A stretch of DNA of 44,593 nucleotides, from contig NZ_JAHTKP010000062.1 of the NCBI RefSeq assembly GCF_019192735.1, forward strand, positions 1 through 44,593, written 5' to 3'. Numbering within the stretch: the first letter of the stretch is position 1; every line of letters starts with the position of its first letter. The notes under the pieces are model-generated. The model searched no databases and was not told where the DNA came from. It saw nothing but the letters and a program-made list of their open reading frames with translations. A program made the position numbers and the translations under genes. The stretch is from Kitasatospora aureofaciens. GTDB taxonomy: Bacteria > Actinomycetota > Actinomycetes > Streptomycetales > Streptomycetaceae. This document shows, piece after piece, positions 42,961 through 44,593 of this stretch.

Positions 42961-44321
42961 GGCAGCTCCAAGGTGATGGTGGTCGGACCGCCCGACGTAC
43001 TGTCGATGGCAAGGACACCGTCGAAGGTACCCAATCGGCGCTCGACCCCGCGCAGGCCGGTCCCCTTCGCCGGATCGGCCACGCCGACGCCGTCGTCCGT
43101 CACCGTCACCCGCAGGGATCCGGCCCGGTACAGGATGTCCACCCACACCTGGTCCGCCTTCGAGTGCTTGGCCGCGTTGGCCAGCAGTTCGCAGACGCTG
43201 AAGTACGCCGCCGCCTCCACCGGGGCCGGCAGCCGATCCGGCAGGCTGACGCACACCTCCGCCGGCAGCGCGCTGTCCAGCGCCAACAACCGGACGGCGT
43301 CGCCCAGTCCGCGCTCGGCGAGCACCGGCGGGTGAATACCGCGGACGAGATCCCGCAGCTCCTGGAGAGCCCGGGCCGAGGACTGCCGCGCCTCGGACAG
43401 CAGCTCGCGGGCGGCCGTGGGATCGGTGTCCATCAGGTGCTCGATCGTGCCCAGCGTCATCCCGATCGCGACCAGCCGCGCCTGCGCCCCGTCGTGCAGA
43501 TCCCGCTCGATCCGCCGCAGCTCGGCCGCCTGGCTGCCGACCGCGTCCGCCCGGGTCTCGGTCAACTCGGCCACCCGCCTGGTCAGCTGGGCGTGCGTCG
43601 CCCGGCCGTCCTGGTCCAGCACCCGGCGGGCCACCTCGACGTATCCGCGCACCGCGTACGGCGCCACCAGGACCCCGGCGCCGATGATGCCGAGCCCGAC
43701 CGCGATGTTCACCAGCGTCGACGCCATGCCCGCGCTGAACGGCCCGGCCCCGTCGACGACCCTCGGCCCCGTCGGGGCGTACACCGTGCCCATCAGCAGG
43801 AGAAAGGCCACCGGCCCCGCGAGCGCCACCGTCACCAGCGGGTTGACGACCAGCCAGAGCATCTCGGCGCGGGTGGTGCGGTCCCGGAACGCCCAGTGCA
43901 GCAGCTGTGCGTACTTCGCGACCGTCCGGGAGCGGTGGTACGAGTACCCCGTCCACCAGTGCCCGCGTTCGTCCGACTCCAGCACCGGCATCGGCTGGTA
44001 CACGGCGGGCAGGCGGATGCCGAACCAGCGCTCCAGTTGCCTCCGCGTCCGGTTCGCGGTCCGGCGGACGAGGGCACCGGCCACCAGGCCGCCGGCGAGG
44101 ATCGCGGCGATGAGGGCGAAGAGGACCACCGGGTAGTACTCCTGCATGATCACGACCGTCGCGCCGGCCGCGATCCAGGCCGCCCCCAACGGCAGCACGC
44201 ACCCCGGCACCGCGCCCAGCACCATCAGGGCCAGCCGCGCAAGCCCTTGGCCTCCCGCCGCCAGGACCGCCTGGCCGTACGCGCGCATCGTCATGCCGCT
44301 CGTTCGACTCTCTGTTGTCAC
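42912..44321 (-). CDS. Membrane sensor histidine kinase (HisKA_3 type)
   Basis: A 469-residue kinase from GTG 44321, with CAGGAG five bases upstream; two ATGs further upstream (44426, 44393) are less likely. Membrane segments lie at about 28-60, 65-85, 155-180 and 200-222, with a globular stretch between them. The dimerisation and phosphoacceptor motif is RRIERDLHDGAQARL, with His276. The HATPase domain has ELLANAAKHSKA (N box) and VTDDGVGVADPAKGTGLRGVERRLG (G boxes). It belongs to the NarX/LiaS-like group with a streptomycete sensor domain. The stimulus is unknown. The gene lies directly downstream of an rRNA operon on the same strand. Confidence 0.93.
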   Translation of the reverse strand: MTTESRTSGMTMRAYGQAVLAAGGQGLARLALMVLGAVPGCVLPLGAAWIAAGATVVIMQEYYPVVLFALIAAILAGGLVAGALVRRTANRTRRQLERWFGIRLPAVYQPMPVLESDERGHWWTGYSYHRSRTVAKYAQLLHWAFRDRTTRAEMLWLVVNPLVTVALAGPVAFLLLMGTVYAPTGPRVVDGAGPFSAGMASTLVNIAVGLGIIGAGVLVAPYAVRGYVEVARRVLDQDGRATHAQLTRRVAELTETRADAVGSQAAELRRIERDLHDGAQARLVAIGMTLGTIEHLMDTDPTAARELLSEARQSSARALQELRDLVRGIHPPVLAERGLGDAVRLLALDSALPAEVCVSLPDRLPAPVEAAAYFSVCELLANAAKHSKADQVWVDILYRAGSLRVTVTDDGVGVADPAKGTGLRGVERRLGTFDGVLAIDSTSGGPTTITLELPCELSSPRTSISFGKA

Positions 44322-44477
44322 GGAAGCTCCTGATGCCGGTCTCGATCGTCCACCATCAGTGTTCACGAACCGGCCGCCCCGGGCACTGGCCATGCCACCC
44401 CAATTCCGGGGTGGACCTAGCACCACCTGGGGGTGGGCATAGCACGAGGGGGTTTGGTGAGATTGTCCGGAAATGCA

Positions 44478-44512
44478 AAGAACCCCTGATCCGTGATGGA
44501 TCAGGGGTTCTT
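44478..44512 (-). terminator. rRNA operon terminator
   Basis: A perfect 15-bp stem (AAGAACCCCTGATCC at 44478-44492, complement at 44498-44512) with a 5-base loop lies about 10 bases beyond the 3' end of the 5S gene. On the minus strand it is followed by a T-containing stretch. Confidence 0.9.
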
Positions 44513-44521
44513 CGGAATGAT

Positions 44522-44593
44522 TGTTCGGCGGCGTCCTACTCTCCCACAGGGTCCCCCCTGCAGTACCATCGGCGCTGTGAGGCTTAGCTTCCG
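44522..44593 (-). rRNA. 5S ribosomal RNA, 3' part (5' part outside the window)
   Basis: The minus strand reads CGGAAGCTAAGCCTCACAGC, then ..GATGGTACTGCAG.. and ends GGAGAGTAGGACGCCGCC GAACA. This is the 3' 70 or so bases of a Streptomyces-type 5S rRNA; the first about 48 bases are beyond the window end. The direction shows an rRNA operon entering from the right. The exact 3' end may differ by one or two bases. Confidence 0.95.

Overview
The window is high-GC actinomycete DNA, almost certainly a Streptomyces or Kitasatospora chromosome. Three things support this: nearly every coding third position is G or C, the last 72 bases are the 3' part of a Streptomyces-type 5S rRNA gene, and the gene order ribF / truB / DHH phosphoesterase / rbfA / DUF503 / infB / ylxR / nusA / rimP followed by ispG / M50 protease / dxr is the familiar streptomycete core order. 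No transposase, integrase, CRISPR array or tRNA was seen.

Layout. (1) 1-1473: end of a Pro/Gln-rich MinD/ParA-type ATPase, resembling the EspI-like protein of the streptomycete type VII secretion locus. (2) 1560-14987, all on the minus strand: a translation and RNA maturation block. Reading in transcription order it is rimP, nusA, ylxR, infB (strong terminator), DUF503, rbfA, a DHH phosphoesterase, truB (terminator), a large trypsin-like/STAND-type NTPase protein, and ribF. (3) 15291-19161: a secreted ferritin-like lipoprotein, an APH(6)-like kinase and two GNAT acetyltransferases. (4) 19306-23202: ispG, the site-2 protease and dxr, i.e. two steps of the MEP isoprenoid pathway around an intramembrane protease. 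(5) 23383-31142: an NAD(P)-binding protein, then an aldehyde dehydrogenase, a PucR regulator and a membrane ATPase on the minus strand, divergent from the 4-aminobutyrate aminotransferase gabT. Together gabT and the dehydrogenase could convert GABA to succinate. (6) 31400-34305: PAP2 phosphatase, DUF2218 protein, MarR regulator, ZIP metal transporter and a probable gene remnant. (7) 34604-38077: two large, poorly known minus-strand genes, one ending in an Mrr-type nuclease fold that has lost its catalytic residues. (8) 38362-42092: YigZ/IMPACT protein, a CitE/HpcH-like lyase (DUF6986) and a DUF2637 membrane protein. (9) 42295-44321: a LuxR-type response regulator and its histidine kinase, downstream of an rRNA operon whose 3' end and terminator close the window.

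The most unusual items are the trypsin-like/STAND protein (an architecture reminiscent of antiviral STAND proteins, but with a doubtful catalytic triad), the two-gene module with a degenerate Mrr domain, a short orphan coding remnant between the MarR and ZIP genes, a leader between the DHH gene and truB that can form two mutually exclusive hairpins, and several tandem-repeat arrays (54 bp within infB, 11 bp in its leader, 15 bp with in-frame ATGs upstream of an NAD(P)-binding gene).
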